This document shows positions 42,255 to 53,859 of a stretch of 64,000 nt of DNA, in pieces. This DNA comes from Planctomycetota bacterium (lineage in GTDB: Bacteria > Planctomycetota > Phycisphaerae > UBA1845 > UTPLA1): assembly GCA_015654675.1 (NCBI GenBank), contig JAATGM010000051.1, positions 278,496 to 342,495 on the forward strand. Direction: 5' to 3'. The notes beneath the pieces are model-generated. The model saw only the letters and a list, made by a program, of their open reading frames with translations. It ran no database searches and was not told the DNA's origin. Position 1 is the stretch's first letter. Every line of letters starts with the position of its first letter. Made by a program: the position numbers and the translations under genes.

Positions 42255-42334
42255 CCGTCTGGCGCCGGCACCGCTTCGTTGCCTACCGGCAACGCGGCCT
42301 GGTGGGCGTAAGGCGTCACGAGGGCGTGACTGTC

Positions 42335-42985
42335 ATGCATCAACGACTTCGCTGGATTCTGGCGTTTGGGCTGGCCCTTGGCTGGCTCTCTGCGCCGCCA
42401 GTCGCGCGAGCGGAGGAGGAGCACGGCCATGCGGCCGCGCCCGCCGCAGGGCATGATGCCCACGGTGAGCACGGCGGTGAGGCCAAGTCTCCACTGCTCT
42501 CGTTCGATCCGGGCCAGGCCGTCTGGTCGATCGTCGTCTTCCTGCTGTTGCTCGGGTTGCTTCGGGCCTTTGCCTGGAAGCCGATCCTCCAGGGGCTCCA
42601 GACTCGCGAGAAGTTCATTCACGACGCGCTGGAAGATGCCAAGCGGCAGCGCACCGAGGCCGAGGCCACGCTCAAGCGTTACATGGATCAGGTGAACCAC
42701 GCCCGTGAAGAGGCGCTGGCCATTGTGGAAGAAGGCCGCCGCGACGCCGAAGCGGTCCGCAAGCGAACGCAGGATGAGGCTCGCGCCGAAGCCCACGCCA
42801 TGATCGAGCGTGCCAAGCGCGAACTGGGTCTCGCCCGCGACGACGCCATCAAGGTGCTCTATCAGCAGTCGATCGAGCTCGCCAGCCAGATGGCCGGCAA
42901 ACTCGTCAAGAAGCAGTTGCAGCCGGGCGACCATCAGGCCCTGCTCGATGAGTCGATCAAGGAAATCGCCGGCTTCAAGCGTTAG
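42335..42985 (+). CDS. atpF: F-type ATP synthase subunit b
   Basis: A 216-residue peripheral-stalk subunit from the ATG at 42335. It starts with a signal-like helix (LRWILAFGLALGWLSAPPVARA) and a His-rich spacer (EEEHGHAAAPAAGHDAHGEHGG). The true membrane anchor is AVWSIVVFLLLLGLLRAFAWKPIL. A long charged coiled coil follows (REKFIHDALEDAKRQRTEAEATL, then EARAEAHAMIERAKRELGLAR). The double hydrophobic N-terminus is longer than the E. coli b subunit (156). An in-frame GTG at 42302 is less likely. Confidence 0.94.
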   Translation: MHQRLRWILAFGLALGWLSAPPVARAEEEHGHAAAPAAGHDAHGEHGGEAKSPLLSFDPGQAVWSIVVFLLLLGLLRAFAWKPILQGLQTREKFIHDALEDAKRQRTEAEATLKRYMDQVNHAREEALAIVEEGRRDAEAVRKRTQDEARAEAHAMIERAKRELGLARDDAIKVLYQQSIELASQMAGKLVKKQLQPGDHQALLDESIKEIAGFKR

Positions 42986-43011
42986 TCTGCCGGTGGAGTA
43001 GCCACGACGCC

Positions 43012-43611
43012 ATGTCTCTCGACTTCGACAGTTTGACGGCCGCCGCAAAGGTCTACGCCGAGGCCGTGCTCGAACTGGCAGCCAAAGGCGGTCAGGAGGC
43101 GGCGGTTGCCGAGGAACTCGCCTCGCTGCGCGACCTTGTCGCGCACGACGCCGGGTTCGCGGCGTTTCTGTCGGCCCCGGCCATCGATCGCGACGCGCGG
43201 CGTGACAGTCTCCGCAAGATCTTCGGCGGCAAGCTGAGCGAGACGACGCTCAATCTGCTGCTGGTTCTGAACGACAAGCATCGGCTTTCGATTCTGCCGC
43301 AGGTTTGCGACACCTTCCGCCAGATGCTGGAGGCTCGCCGCGGACAGGAGCGGATGTACGTCTCAACTGCGGTGCCGCTGTCCGAGACACAGCGAAACAC
43401 GCTCATCGGCCTCCTTCAAAAGCTGACGACGCGACAGCCGATTCTGGTCGAAACGGTGGATGCGTCGGTCCTGGGCGGGCTTCGCGTCCAGGTCGGCGAC
43501 AAAGTCTTTGACAACACCCTTTACAGCCGGCTGCGGCGACTGCGATCGGAGCTGATGGCCACTGTCGATTCGCATTTGCACGAGAATCGCAAGTTCATTC
43601 TGGATAGCTGA
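43012..43611 (+). CDS. atpH: F-type ATP synthase subunit delta
   Basis: A 199-residue stalk subunit (OSCP homologue) linking F1 to subunit b. Marks are YAEAVLELAAKGGQEAAVAEEL, the region GFAAFLSAPAIDRDARRDSL, and the C-terminal VLGGLRVQVGDKVFDNTLYSRLRRL, the best-conserved part of the family. The length is slightly above the usual 177-185. It lies between atpF and atpA as in most atp operons. Confidence 0.94.
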   Translation: MSLDFDSLTAAAKVYAEAVLELAAKGGQEAAVAEELASLRDLVAHDAGFAAFLSAPAIDRDARRDSLRKIFGGKLSETTLNLLLVLNDKHRLSILPQVCDTFRQMLEARRGQERMYVSTAVPLSETQRNTLIGLLQKLTTRQPILVETVDASVLGGLRVQVGDKVFDNTLYSRLRRLRSELMATVDSHLHENRKFILDS

Positions 43612-43665
43612 GTTTTCGACGCCGCCGCCGATGGGCGACGGTCGCTGGACAACGGGACGATTCGT

Positions 43666-45324
<1,659 letters not shown>

Positions 45325-45336
45325 GACGCAGGCGCG

Positions 45337-46215
45337 ATGGCGAAGGCAAGACAAATCGTCAAACGCCGCAAGGCGGTTACCAACATCCGCAAGATCACGC
45401 GGACGATGCAGCTCATCGCCAATTCGCAGTTCCAGGCGGCATTCAAGCGCGCCATGGCCACCAAGCCCTACACGGAGAAAATCACCGAGCTGGCCGACGA
45501 TCTTTCCGCGACCGCCGGCGATGTCACGCACCCGCTCCTGACCGAAAACCCCGACGCCCCGCGCGATGCGATGTTCGTCCTCACGTCGAACCGCGGGCTT
45601 TGCGGTGGCTACAACGGCGTCATCCTTCGCGCTGCCATGGCGCACCTCCACAGCCATACCGATCGGCCGACGGACCTGCATGTTGTCGGGAAAAAGGGCG
45701 TCACCTATTTCAAATTCCTCGGCAAGCCCATGGCCGAGCGCATCACCGACATCAACGACAAGCCGCAGTTCGCCCGCATCGAAAAGCTCGCCAACCAGAT
45801 GATGGACCGCTACGAGAAGAAGGAACTTCGCGCGGTCTATGTCGCCTACATGAAGTTCATCTCGGCCGGCCGGCAGGTTGCCGAAGTCATCAAGCTCCTG
45901 CCGCTGGAAAAATCACCGGGTTCAAAACCGGCTCCCGGCGCCGCGCCGGCCCAGACGGTGCAATACGAGTTCTCGCCCGAACCGAAGGAACTGCTCGCCC
46001 ACCTGCTCCCGCAGACGGTCAGGGTTCGGCTGTTCCAGTGCTTCACCGACGCGGCCGTGAGCGAGCAGATCGCCCGCATGGTCGCCATGAAGTCGGCCAC
46101 CGAAGCCGCGGAAGACATGATCAAGTCGCTTACGCGACAGTTTAATCGCGCCCGCCAGACGCAGATCACGCTGGAACTGCTCGACATCGTCGGCGGTGCG
46201 GAAAGTCTTAAATAA
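45337..46215 (+). CDS. atpG: F-type ATP synthase subunit gamma
   Basis: A 292-residue central-shaft subunit. The N-terminal helix KARQIVKRRKAVTNIRKITRTMQLIA, the Rossmann-like part LTSNRGLCGGYNG, and the C-terminal helix MKSATEAAEDMIKSLTRQFNRARQ (cut here) with ITLELLDIVGGAESL are typical. The segment KSPGSKPAPGAAPAQTV is a short proline-rich insert. It lies 12 bases after atpA. Confidence 0.96.
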   Translation: MAKARQIVKRRKAVTNIRKITRTMQLIANSQFQAAFKRAMATKPYTEKITELADDLSATAGDVTHPLLTENPDAPRDAMFVLTSNRGLCGGYNGVILRAAMAHLHSHTDRPTDLHVVGKKGVTYFKFLGKPMAERITDINDKPQFARIEKLANQMMDRYEKKELRAVYVAYMKFISAGRQVAEVIKLLPLEKSPGSKPAPGAAPAQTVQYEFSPEPKELLAHLLPQTVRVRLFQCFTDAAVSEQIARMVAMKSATEAAEDMIKSLTRQFNRARQTQITLELLDIVGGAESLK

Positions 46216-46232
46216 GTCCAACAGGTGCATGA

Positions 46233-47690
<1,458 letters not shown>

Positions 47691-47695
47691 TCGGG

Positions 47696-48655
47696 CTACT
47701 TGATCCCGCTCAGATTGAAAGCCACCGGCCGCGATCCGTCGGATGTCAGCGTTCGCTGAACGGCCGCATCGATGTCCTTGTCATCCCCCGGCAAATAGGT
47801 GTCGAAGCGGGCCGTCACGCGTCCGTCGTGATCGAGTACGTAGCAGCGCGGCAGGCCTTCGCCGTGATAGCGCTTCTTGAACATCTCCCAGCCATAAACC
47901 AGCAGCGTGTGGGTCAGACTCTTGGCCTGGGCGAAGCGGCGGACTTCGGCCGGTGTGCTGTCCTGGGCATCGACACCGAGCACCACCAGCCCGCGATCGA
48001 GATACTTCTGCTGCAGCGAGCTCATAAACGGCGCCTCGTGGCGGCAGGGCACGCACCGTGTTCCCCAGAATGTCAGCACCACCGTCCGGCCTCGGTATTG
48101 CGACAGCGAGACGTGATTGCCGTTCAAATCCTTCAGCGTGAAATCGGGGGCGATCGAGCCGATCGTGATGTCACCACCGGTGGACGCCTGCGCGGGCGAA
48201 CTGAAAATTGAGGGCGACTTGGACGCTGCCGGAGGCGGCGTGCTGACCGACAGCCCCGCCTCGGCCGGCTGAACCGAAACGATCTGCGAGTGTACGGGCA
48301 TCGGCTTGATGGTCGGTGGGGGGGAGGTCATCACCGGGCTCGAACTGACCACGGCCGTGGATCGGGCCTTGGGCACAGTCGAATAGGTGACGACGGGCGG
48401 CGTGGGCGGAATCAGCTTCTGCGCCTGCGACGGCGGACGGGCCTCGCCCTTACCGCCGAGCGGGGTGATGCTGTAGCTCATGGTCTGCGGCGTCAGGGTA
48501 AGCGGGGCGGCGTCGATCGGCTTGGCGCCGACCTCCTCGGTGTCGGCCGGACGCATCCAGGACGACTCGGCCATCCACATGCTCATACTTTTCGTATTGC
48601 AGCCGGTGAATGACACCACACAGCAGGCCAGTGCGAGTATTCGGATTTTCGTCAT
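47696..48655 (-). CDS. TlpA-like thioredoxin-fold lipoprotein
   Basis: From the ATG at 48655 the protein has 319 residues. A lipoprotein-type signal (ILALACCVVSFTGC, Cys19) is followed by a long low-complexity Pro/Ser/Thr-rich linker (to about residue 160). The thioredoxin/TlpA domain begins at IGSIAPDFTLKDLNGNHVSLSQY, with WGTRCVPCR (Cys201 and Cys204). The linker suggests that the redox domain reaches into the periplasm on a tether, where TlpA-type proteins reduce disulfides or help cytochrome maturation; the partner is unknown. It converges with atpD. Confidence 0.87.
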   Translation of the reverse strand: MTKIRILALACCVVSFTGCNTKSMSMWMAESSWMRPADTEEVGAKPIDAAPLTLTPQTMSYSITPLGGKGEARPPSQAQKLIPPTPPVVTYSTVPKARSTAVVSSSPVMTSPPPTIKPMPVHSQIVSVQPAEAGLSVSTPPPAASKSPSIFSSPAQASTGGDITIGSIAPDFTLKDLNGNHVSLSQYRGRTVVLTFWGTRCVPCRHEAPFMSSLQQKYLDRGLVVLGVDAQDSTPAEVRRFAQAKSLTHTLLVYGWEMFKKRYHGEGLPRCYVLDHDGRVTARFDTYLPGDDKDIDAAVQRTLTSDGSRPVAFNLSGIK

Positions 48656-48829
48656 CGCTGTACCCCGGGGGTTCAAGGCGACCTCTGTTCGGTATCGGCC
48701 GCCGGTCGGCAATAGCTGCACCCTGGAAATCGGTTTTCGAAGGCAGCCGCATGCGGGTCCGAAAATGTCGGGCGCAGGTCCTGCGCGGCCTTGCCAGCGG
48801 GCGGGTTGGGGCGGTCAAATGGGCCGATC

Positions 48830-49354
48830 ATGCGAATTGCCATCCTGACCACCGGCGGAACGATCGAGAAAACATACGACGAGACGGACGGCTCGCTGAG
48901 AAACGTCCGGTCGGTGTTGCAGGACGTTTTGGTGCGGATGCGCCTGCCCGACCTGACCAGCCGGCACGTGGCGGTCATGTCCAAGGATTCGCTGGAGATG
49001 ACCGATGCCGACCGGGCCGTGATCCTGGCCGCCGTGCGCGACGCGCTGGCGATCGACGATGCGGTTGTGGTGGTCCACGGGACCGACACCTTGGCGCTGA
49101 CGGGGGAGTACCTGCATCGCAATCTGGGAGAGCTCGGCAAGCCGGTGATTCTGACGGGGGCCATGCGTCCGTTTGAGTTTCGGGACACGGATGCGTACCA
49201 GAACATCACCGAGGCGTTCCTTGCGTGCCGTCTGTTGTCGCCGGGGGTGTATTGCGTCATGCACAACCAGGCCTTGAGGTTTCCCGGTGTGATGAAAGAC
49301 CGGGACCATCGCACCTTTGCGATGCGTGAAAAACCCCAACACGGCCTGTCGTGA
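48830..49354 (+). CDS. Single-domain asparaginase-like protein
   Basis: A 174-residue protein with the first-domain motifs of L-asparaginase: ILTTGGTIEKTYDE (catalytic Thr) at the N-terminus and VVVVHGTDTLALTGEYL. PVILTGAMRPFEFRDTDAYQNITEAFLA follows, with conserved residues. The C-terminal half of ordinary asparaginase (about 330 residues) is absent and the ORF ends cleanly. Short one-domain relatives of this kind are known and seem to be genuine, not truncated. Its activity is unproven. It is divergent from the TlpA-like gene. Confidence 0.82.
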   Translation: MRIAILTTGGTIEKTYDETDGSLRNVRSVLQDVLVRMRLPDLTSRHVAVMSKDSLEMTDADRAVILAAVRDALAIDDAVVVVHGTDTLALTGEYLHRNLGELGKPVILTGAMRPFEFRDTDAYQNITEAFLACRLLSPGVYCVMHNQALRFPGVMKDRDHRTFAMREKPQHGLS

Positions 49355-49560
49355 GGAAGCCGCTTTTCGGCCCTGTCGCTGCCGCGCCGTCCGGCATCAT
49401 ACCAAATTCTACCCTTGAATTGGAAGACGGTCGCAGGCCCTAAAATCAGTTTTTGTGGAGCGCGCTTGAACGATCGTCTCGTTGTGTCTCATCCGGGATG
49501 CCGCCCGAATCGCTTGGCACTACACTAGCTGATTCACGACGCGGTCCGGGGAGCACCCGC

Positions 49561-51582
49561 ATGGGCAAGTTCGAAATCGTCTCCGAAATGAAGCCTGCCG
49601 GCGACCAGCCCCAGGCCATCGAAGCCCTCGTCCGCGGCCTCTCCGACGGCAAAAAGGGCCAGACCTTCCTCGGCGTCACCGGTTCCGGCAAAACCTTCAC
49701 CATTGCCAACGTTATCCAGGCCGTGCAGCGGCCCACCCTCGTCATCAGCCACAACAAGACCCTTGCCGCCCAGCTCTACGAAGAGTTCAAAGAGCTTTTC
49801 CCCAACAACGCCGTCGCCTACTTCGTCAGCTACTACGACTACTACCAGCCCGAGGCCTACATCCCGCAGCGCGACATCTACATCGAAAAAGACGCCAGCC
49901 GCAACGACGACCTCGACCGCCTCCGCCTCTCCGCCACCAGCTCGCTCGTCAGCCGCCGCGACACCATCATCGTCGCCAGCGTCTCCTGCATCTTCGGCCT
50001 CGGCTCGCCCGAAGACTACAAATCCAGCGTCATCGACATCCACCGCGGCCAGACCTGGGACCGCGACGAGCTCCTCCGAAAGTTCGTCGACCTCCAGTAC
50101 GCCCGCAACGACTACACCCTGAAGCGCGGCACCTTCCGCGTCCGCGGCGACGTCATCGAACTCCACCCCGCCTACGAAGAGTTCGCCTACCGCATCGAGC
50201 TATTTGGCGACGAGGTCGACCGCCTCGACCTCATCAACCCGCTCTCCGGCCAGACCCTCTCCTCCGTCGACCAGGTCTTCGTCTATCCCGCCGTCCACTA
50301 TGTAATGCCAAAGGATCGCATCGAGACCGCCGCGGCGTCGATCAAGGCCGAACTCGACGAGCGCCTCGACCATTTCCGCCGCCAGGGCAAGCTCCTTGAA
50401 GCCCAGCGCCTCGCCGCCCGCACGAAATATGACATCGAGATGATCCTCGAAGTCGGCTACTGCTCAGGCATCGAAAACTACTCGCGCCACCTGGCCGGCA
50501 CGGCCCCGGGCGCAAAGCCCAACACACTGGTCGACTATTTCCCCAAGGACTTCCTCGTCGTCATCGACGAGTCCCACGCCTCCATCCCGCAGATCGCCGC
50601 CATGTACAACGGCGACCGCGCCCGAAAGCTCGTCCTCGTCGATCACGGCTTCCGCCTGCCGAGCTGCCTGGACAACCGGCCGATGAAGTTCGACGAATTC
50701 GAGGGCATGATCAACCAGGCCATTTACGTCTCGGCCACGCCCGGCCCATACGAATTGAAACAGACCGGCGGCGAGGTCATCGAGCAGGTCATCCGACCAA
50801 CGGGCCTGATCGACCCGCCCATCGAAGTGAAGCCCGCTCGCGGTCAGGTCCCTGACCTGCTCCTCCAATGCCAGGCCCGCGCGGCGGCCGGCGAGCGGAC
50901 GCTCGTTACCACGCTCACGAAGCGGCTAGCGGAAGACTTGTCCAACTACATGAAACAGGCCGGCCTCCGCTGCCAGTACCTGCACAGCGAAGTAGACACC
51001 ATCGAGCGCGTCGAAATCCTCCGCGACCTGCGCATGGGCAAGTTCGACGTCCTCATCGGCGTGAACCTCCTCCGCGAAGGCCTCGACCTCCCCGAGGTCT
51101 CCCTCGTCTGCATCCTCGACGCCGACAAGGAGGGCTTCCTCCGCAGTGCCACCAGTCTCATCCAGACCATCGGCCGCTGCGCCCGAAACGTGAATGCCGA
51201 AGTCATCCTCTACGCCGACAAGATCACGCCCGCCATGAAGCAGGCCATGGACGAAACCGCCCGCCGCCGCGTGCTGCAGGAGAAGTACAACGCCGAGCAC
51301 GGCATCACGCCCGAAACGATCGTCAAAGCCATCCACCGCGGTCTCGAATCCGAGCTGACCGCCCACCGCACGGCCCGCGAAGCCGTCCGCCAGTCCGAAA
51401 CCGAGTTCGACAAGACCGAGGCCATGGTCGACCTCGAAAAGGAAATGCTCGCCGCCGCCGAAGCCCTCGACTTCGAACGCGCCGCCGAAATCCGCGACCG
51501 AATCAAACGCCTGAAGGACCAGCCCACGCTCTTCACGGTTCCGGCTGCATCGCCCCCGCCGGCCGCCGACTCCGTGAAGTAG
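49561..51582 (+). CDS. uvrB: Excinuclease ABC subunit UvrB
   Basis: A 673-residue helicase-like damage-verification protein of nucleotide excision repair, from the ATG at 49561. The Walker A motif is GVTGSGKT (38-45). The damage-reading beta-hairpin is in [20 protein letters not shown] (91-110). Other marks are [12 protein letters not shown] and [17 protein letters not shown]. The UVR domain ([28 protein letters not shown], partly shown) is near the C-terminus and binds UvrC. Its partner uvrA is at 1575. The longer frame from 49453 lacks homology. Confidence 0.97.
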   Translation: MGKFEIVSEMKPAGDQPQAIEALVRGLSDGKKGQTFLGVTGSGKTFTIANVIQAVQRPTLVISHNKTLAAQLYEEFKELFPNNAVAYFVSYYDYYQPEAYIPQRDIYIEKDASRNDDLDRLRLSATSSLVSRRDTIIVASVSCIFGLGSPEDYKSSVIDIHRGQTWDRDELLRKFVDLQYARNDYTLKRGTFRVRGDVIELHPAYEEFAYRIELFGDEVDRLDLINPLSGQTLSSVDQVFVYPAVHYVMPKDRIETAAASIKAELDERLDHFRRQGKLLEAQRLAARTKYDIEMILEVGYCSGIENYSRHLAGTAPGAKPNTLVDYFPKDFLVVIDESHASIPQIAAMYNGDRARKLVLVDHGFRLPSCLDNRPMKFDEFEGMINQAIYVSATPGPYELKQTGGEVIEQVIRPTGLIDPPIEVKPARGQVPDLLLQCQARAAAGERTLVTTLTKRLAEDLSNYMKQAGLRCQYLHSEVDTIERVEILRDLRMGKFDVLIGVNLLREGLDLPEVSLVCILDADKEGFLRSATSLIQTIGRCARNVNAEVILYADKITPAMKQAMDETARRRVLQEKYNAEHGITPETIVKAIHRGLESELTAHRTAREAVRQSETEFDKTEAMVDLEKEMLAAAEALDFERAAEIRDRIKRLKDQPTLFTVPAASPPPAADSVK

Positions 51583-51600
51583 ACGACCCGCACGACGCCG

Positions 51601-53766
51601 TTATCGGTTACCCGTCGCCGGCGCTCGATGCGGACGCCGCGCCTCCGCATCGGCCAGCAGTTGCTCGGCCAGCCGCGCGGCGCCTGCGTCACCACTTTGC
51701 TTCGCTTTGTCGAGTGCGGCCCGCGCAGTCACCGCCGCGCTCGAAAATTGCCCCAGCTCAGCCTGGGCAGCCGCAAGCACTAGCATCGGCATCACCGAAT
51801 CCGGGGGCGAAGATTGCAGCAGCCGTTGAGCAAGCTCCATCGCCTCAACCCCATTGCGAACTGAAGCATCCGCGCTCGTCGCCAGCATCCAACCGAGGTG
51901 CGTCAATGCCTCGGTCGAACGCGGAGCGAGCAACAGGCACGCGCGATACGCCTCGACCGCCCGAGCCTCCGCGCCGAGCCGCCTCAGTAGCCCGGCAAGC
52001 CCCAACCGCGGATCAACCCACTCCGGCCGCATCGCCGTCGCCGCGGCATAATGCTCCTCAGCTATCGCAGGCCGATCAGACGCGGCAAGCACCTCCGCCA
52101 GTTGGTACTGCGCCTCCGGAAGGTAAGGATTGATCTGCACCGCCCGTCGAAGCTCGATCACCGCACCATTCGTGTCCCCGCGCCGCAACAAAAGCGTCCC
52201 AAGATTGTTGTGTCCTTCGGCGAATTCAGGATCGATCCGCACCGCCTCACGATACGCCGCTTCGCCTTCCTCAGCCCGCCCGATCGAAACCAGATGGTCG
52301 CCCAAGGCGAATTGCGCCAGATTGTCCTGCGGCGATCGCGCGACACCCGCGCGCATGAGCGCTGTCGCCGATTCCACCTCACCGAGCTTTACCAGCACGC
52401 CCGCGAGATTCTTTCGCGTCCGAACATCCCCCGGCGCAAGACGTAGCGATTCTCGGTACAACCCCGCCGCCTCCGCGTCACGCCCGCCCACCGCCGCGTT
52501 GTATCCCAAACCCGACATCGCCAGCCACGCCGCCGGATTTTTCGCCAGCGTGTCGCGCCACAGCATGTCGGCATCCCGAAAAATTCTGCATCGAGCGAAC
52601 GTCGCTCCAACCATCAGCACAACCGGTACGCAGCCCGCCAGCGCCAGCGTCGTCCGTGGAACCATTCTGAGTGACGCAACCACCGCGACCACCATCGCGA
52701 TCGGGCCAACACACGCCAGATACTGAAAATGGTCCGCCACGAACGAAAACCGCATGTAATAGAGGTTGATCAGGCCCAGCGTCGGCAACAGCGTTCCAAC
52801 AAAGAACAGTGAAGCCACAAACGGCCCGCGCCCGATCCGTCGCCGCGCGAGCCACAAACCGACGATCGCTCCAACCACGCCGGCCGGGTACAGCCACGCC
52901 CGCCAATCGCTCAACGCGACATCCCACCGCGGATAGACGAACGCAAGCTTCGCCGGCCACGCAAGCGTCGCGAGATAGAACGTGATCGCTCGCCCGGCAA
53001 TCAGCACCCGTTGCCCGACTGATAGTTGCCACTCGCTCCCGGTCGCGCCGACGTGTCGGTGCTCCATCCAGACCGTCATCGCGCTGAGAACGACTCCCAC
53101 CGCGAAGTGCGGAAGCAAATCGATCACGTCGCGTCGTCGAATCGCGCCGGCCTTCCACCAGGCAACCAGCAGTAGCGCCGCCGGCAACGAACACGCCGCC
53201 GTCTTGCTCAGGAGAGCGGCCACGAACGACGCCAACGAAAGCGCGTACCACCATCGCAGCTGCGCGCCGCGCCGCGCCTCACCACTCGGCTGCGATCGCA
53301 AATATGCCAGCGCCCCAAGAAAATAGAAAAGCCCCGACAAACAATTCTTCCGCTCCGTCACCCACGCAACGGACTCCACCTGCACCGGATAGATCGCCCA
53401 GATCAGCGCTGCCCACCACGCCCCCGGTATCTCCAATCGCAGCAGTACCCGCCACAGTAGCAGGGCAGACCCGAGGTGCAGCGCCACATTCAATACGTGA
53501 AATCCGCGCGGATCGTCGCCCCACAATCGCCGCTCAAGCCAGAATGTGCTGTACGTGATCGGGTAATACTGCGTAACCGCCCCCGGTCGCACCCAAATGT
53601 CCCGCAGTCCCTCCGCCGTCCGCAACGCCATATTTTGCGTGACGTAATCATCATCATCCCAAACGAATCCCGCCGACATTGCCGGCCAGAATGCCGCCAG
53701 CCCAATTCCCACCAGCAGGAGGGCGGCCCCGATGCCCCCGCGACCATGCTTGCCTGATTCGACCAC
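51601..53766 (-). CDS. TMTC-like membrane protein with C-terminal TPR repeats
   Basis: A 721-residue protein in two halves. The N-terminal half has about ten transmembrane helices and the GT-C-type acidic motif FVWDDDDYVTQN (about residues 34-45), followed by HVLNVALHLGSALLLW and VESVAWVTERKNCLSGLFY. These match the TMTC family of membrane O-mannosyltransferases. The C-terminal half (about residues 440-700) is a run of TPR repeats, for example GLGYNAAVGGRDAEAAGLYRES and YREAVRIDPEFAEGHNNLGTLLL. A lipid-linked sugar-dependent transferase acting on exported proteins is likely, but not shown. It is the only gene of its unit, with a terminator region between it and the upstream S9 gene. Confidence 0.8.
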   Translation of the reverse strand: MVESGKHGRGGIGAALLLVGIGLAAFWPAMSAGFVWDDDDYVTQNMALRTAEGLRDIWVRPGAVTQYYPITYSTFWLERRLWGDDPRGFHVLNVALHLGSALLLWRVLLRLEIPGAWWAALIWAIYPVQVESVAWVTERKNCLSGLFYFLGALAYLRSQPSGEARRGAQLRWWYALSLASFVAALLSKTAACSLPAALLLVAWWKAGAIRRRDVIDLLPHFAVGVVLSAMTVWMEHRHVGATGSEWQLSVGQRVLIAGRAITFYLATLAWPAKLAFVYPRWDVALSDWRAWLYPAGVVGAIVGLWLARRRIGRGPFVASLFFVGTLLPTLGLINLYYMRFSFVADHFQYLACVGPIAMVVAVVASLRMVPRTTLALAGCVPVVLMVGATFARCRIFRDADMLWRDTLAKNPAAWLAMSGLGYNAAVGGRDAEAAGLYRESLRLAPGDVRTRKNLAGVLVKLGEVESATALMRAGVARSPQDNLAQFALGDHLVSIGRAEEGEAAYREAVRIDPEFAEGHNNLGTLLLRRGDTNGAVIELRRAVQINPYLPEAQYQLAEVLAASDRPAIAEEHYAAATAMRPEWVDPRLGLAGLLRRLGAEARAVEAYRACLLLAPRSTEALTHLGWMLATSADASVRNGVEAMELAQRLLQSSPPDSVMPMLVLAAAQAELGQFSSAAVTARAALDKAKQSGDAGAARLAEQLLADAEARRPHRAPATGNR

Positions 53767-53784
53767 GCGCCGCTCACCGAAATG

Positions 53785-53818
53785 AAAAAAGGCCGGACGC
53801 TCCAGCGAGCATCCGGCC
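53785..53818 (-). terminator. Rho-independent terminator after the S9 peptidase gene
   Basis: On the minus strand a 12-pair stem (GGCCGGATGCTC with GAGCGTCCGGCC, one U-G wobble) encloses a four-base loop and is followed by six T residues. It lies about 40 bases after the S9 stop at 53860 and just before the next leftward gene, so it separates the two units. Confidence 0.88.
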
Positions 53819-53859
53819 CAATCTTACACGTTACAGAGTCGACTGCGTGTCTGCAGTCA

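Noticed and set aside
49466..49480. GAACGATCGTCT upstream of uvrB as a LexA-type box
   Set aside because: It only partly fits the GAAC-N4-GTTC pattern, no lexA context exists here, and uvrA has no similar site.
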